From positions 1 to 13,335 of the forward strand of contig DIZC01000039.1 in NCBI GenBank assembly GCA_002429315.1: a DNA stretch of 13,335 nucleotides, read 5' to 3'. Both the position numbers and the translations under genes were made by a program. This DNA comes from Alphaproteobacteria bacterium UBA6038. GTDB taxonomy: Bacteria > Pseudomonadota > Alphaproteobacteria > Micropepsales > Micropepsaceae. Shown here one piece after another: positions 13,312 to 13,335 of this stretch. Position 1 is the first letter of the stretch. Each line of letters opens with the position of its first letter. The notes under the pieces are model-generated. The model was not told the DNA's origin. It ran no database searches and saw only the letters and a program-made list of their open reading frames with translations.

Positions 13312-13335
13312 GTCCAGCATCGCTCCCCCCCCCCA

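Noticed and set aside
11818..13320. Second long minus-strand frame (500 codons) over murJ
   Set aside because: Out-of-frame reading of murJ; very Arg/His/Pro-rich, without MurJ helices.
1..13335. tRNA genes, CRISPR arrays, insertion sequences and att sites
   Set aside because: No cloverleaf-like segment, regularly spaced repeat array, transposase motif or paired direct repeat flanking either accessory operon was found by eye.

Overview
The window is GC-rich, densely coded DNA, most likely from an alphaproteobacterium. This is inferred from the thiC with a TPP riboswitch leader, the murJ–thpR–pterin dehydratase cluster, the proteobacterial-type acetyl-CoA synthetase, and a C/G-rich palindromic intergenic repeat of a style common in that class. 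No rRNA, tRNA, CRISPR, transposase or phage gene was seen.

Layout. (1) 1-826, minus: the 5' third of thiC (cut by the window edge), preceded by a TPP riboswitch and a plausible promoter. (2) 845-2975, minus: a tight four-gene operon in the order MNT-type nucleotidyltransferase, HEPN-domain protein (Rx4H motif), creatininase-family amidohydrolase, and an unknown 210-aa protein with a weak PD-(D/E)xK-like look. Junctions are a 4-bp overlap, a 5-bp gap and a 3-bp gap. (3) 3102-6232, plus: a class III (CaiB/BaiF) CoA-transferase and acetyl-CoA synthetase, 17 bp apart. (4) 6224-10057, minus: a second tight four-gene operon in the order astacin/M12-like zinc metallopeptidase, caspase-like (C14) peptidase with a beta-rich C-terminal tail, an unknown 524-aa protein, and an unknown 175-aa protein. 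Junctions are a 6-bp gap, a 14-bp overlap and a 4-bp overlap. (5) 10141-10373, minus: a 58-aa glycine-rich single-pass membrane protein with a terminator hairpin; divergent to it at 10494-10889 is a small multi-pass membrane protein. (6) 10877-13244, minus: murJ (lipid II flippase), thpR (2H RNA phosphodiesterase) and a pterin-4a-carbinolamine dehydratase in one run. (7) 13259-13311: an intergenic palindromic repeat upstream of murJ.

Most of the window is core metabolism. The two minus-strand four-gene operons look accessory. The MNT/HEPN pair resembles a toxin-antitoxin module extended by a metal-dependent amidohydrolase and a possible nuclease. The caspase/metallopeptidase operon joins two protease classes with two uncharacterised proteins and has no visible secretion signals, so an intracellular proteolytic cascade is possible. 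That second operon is the best candidate for an undescribed system; its function is inference.
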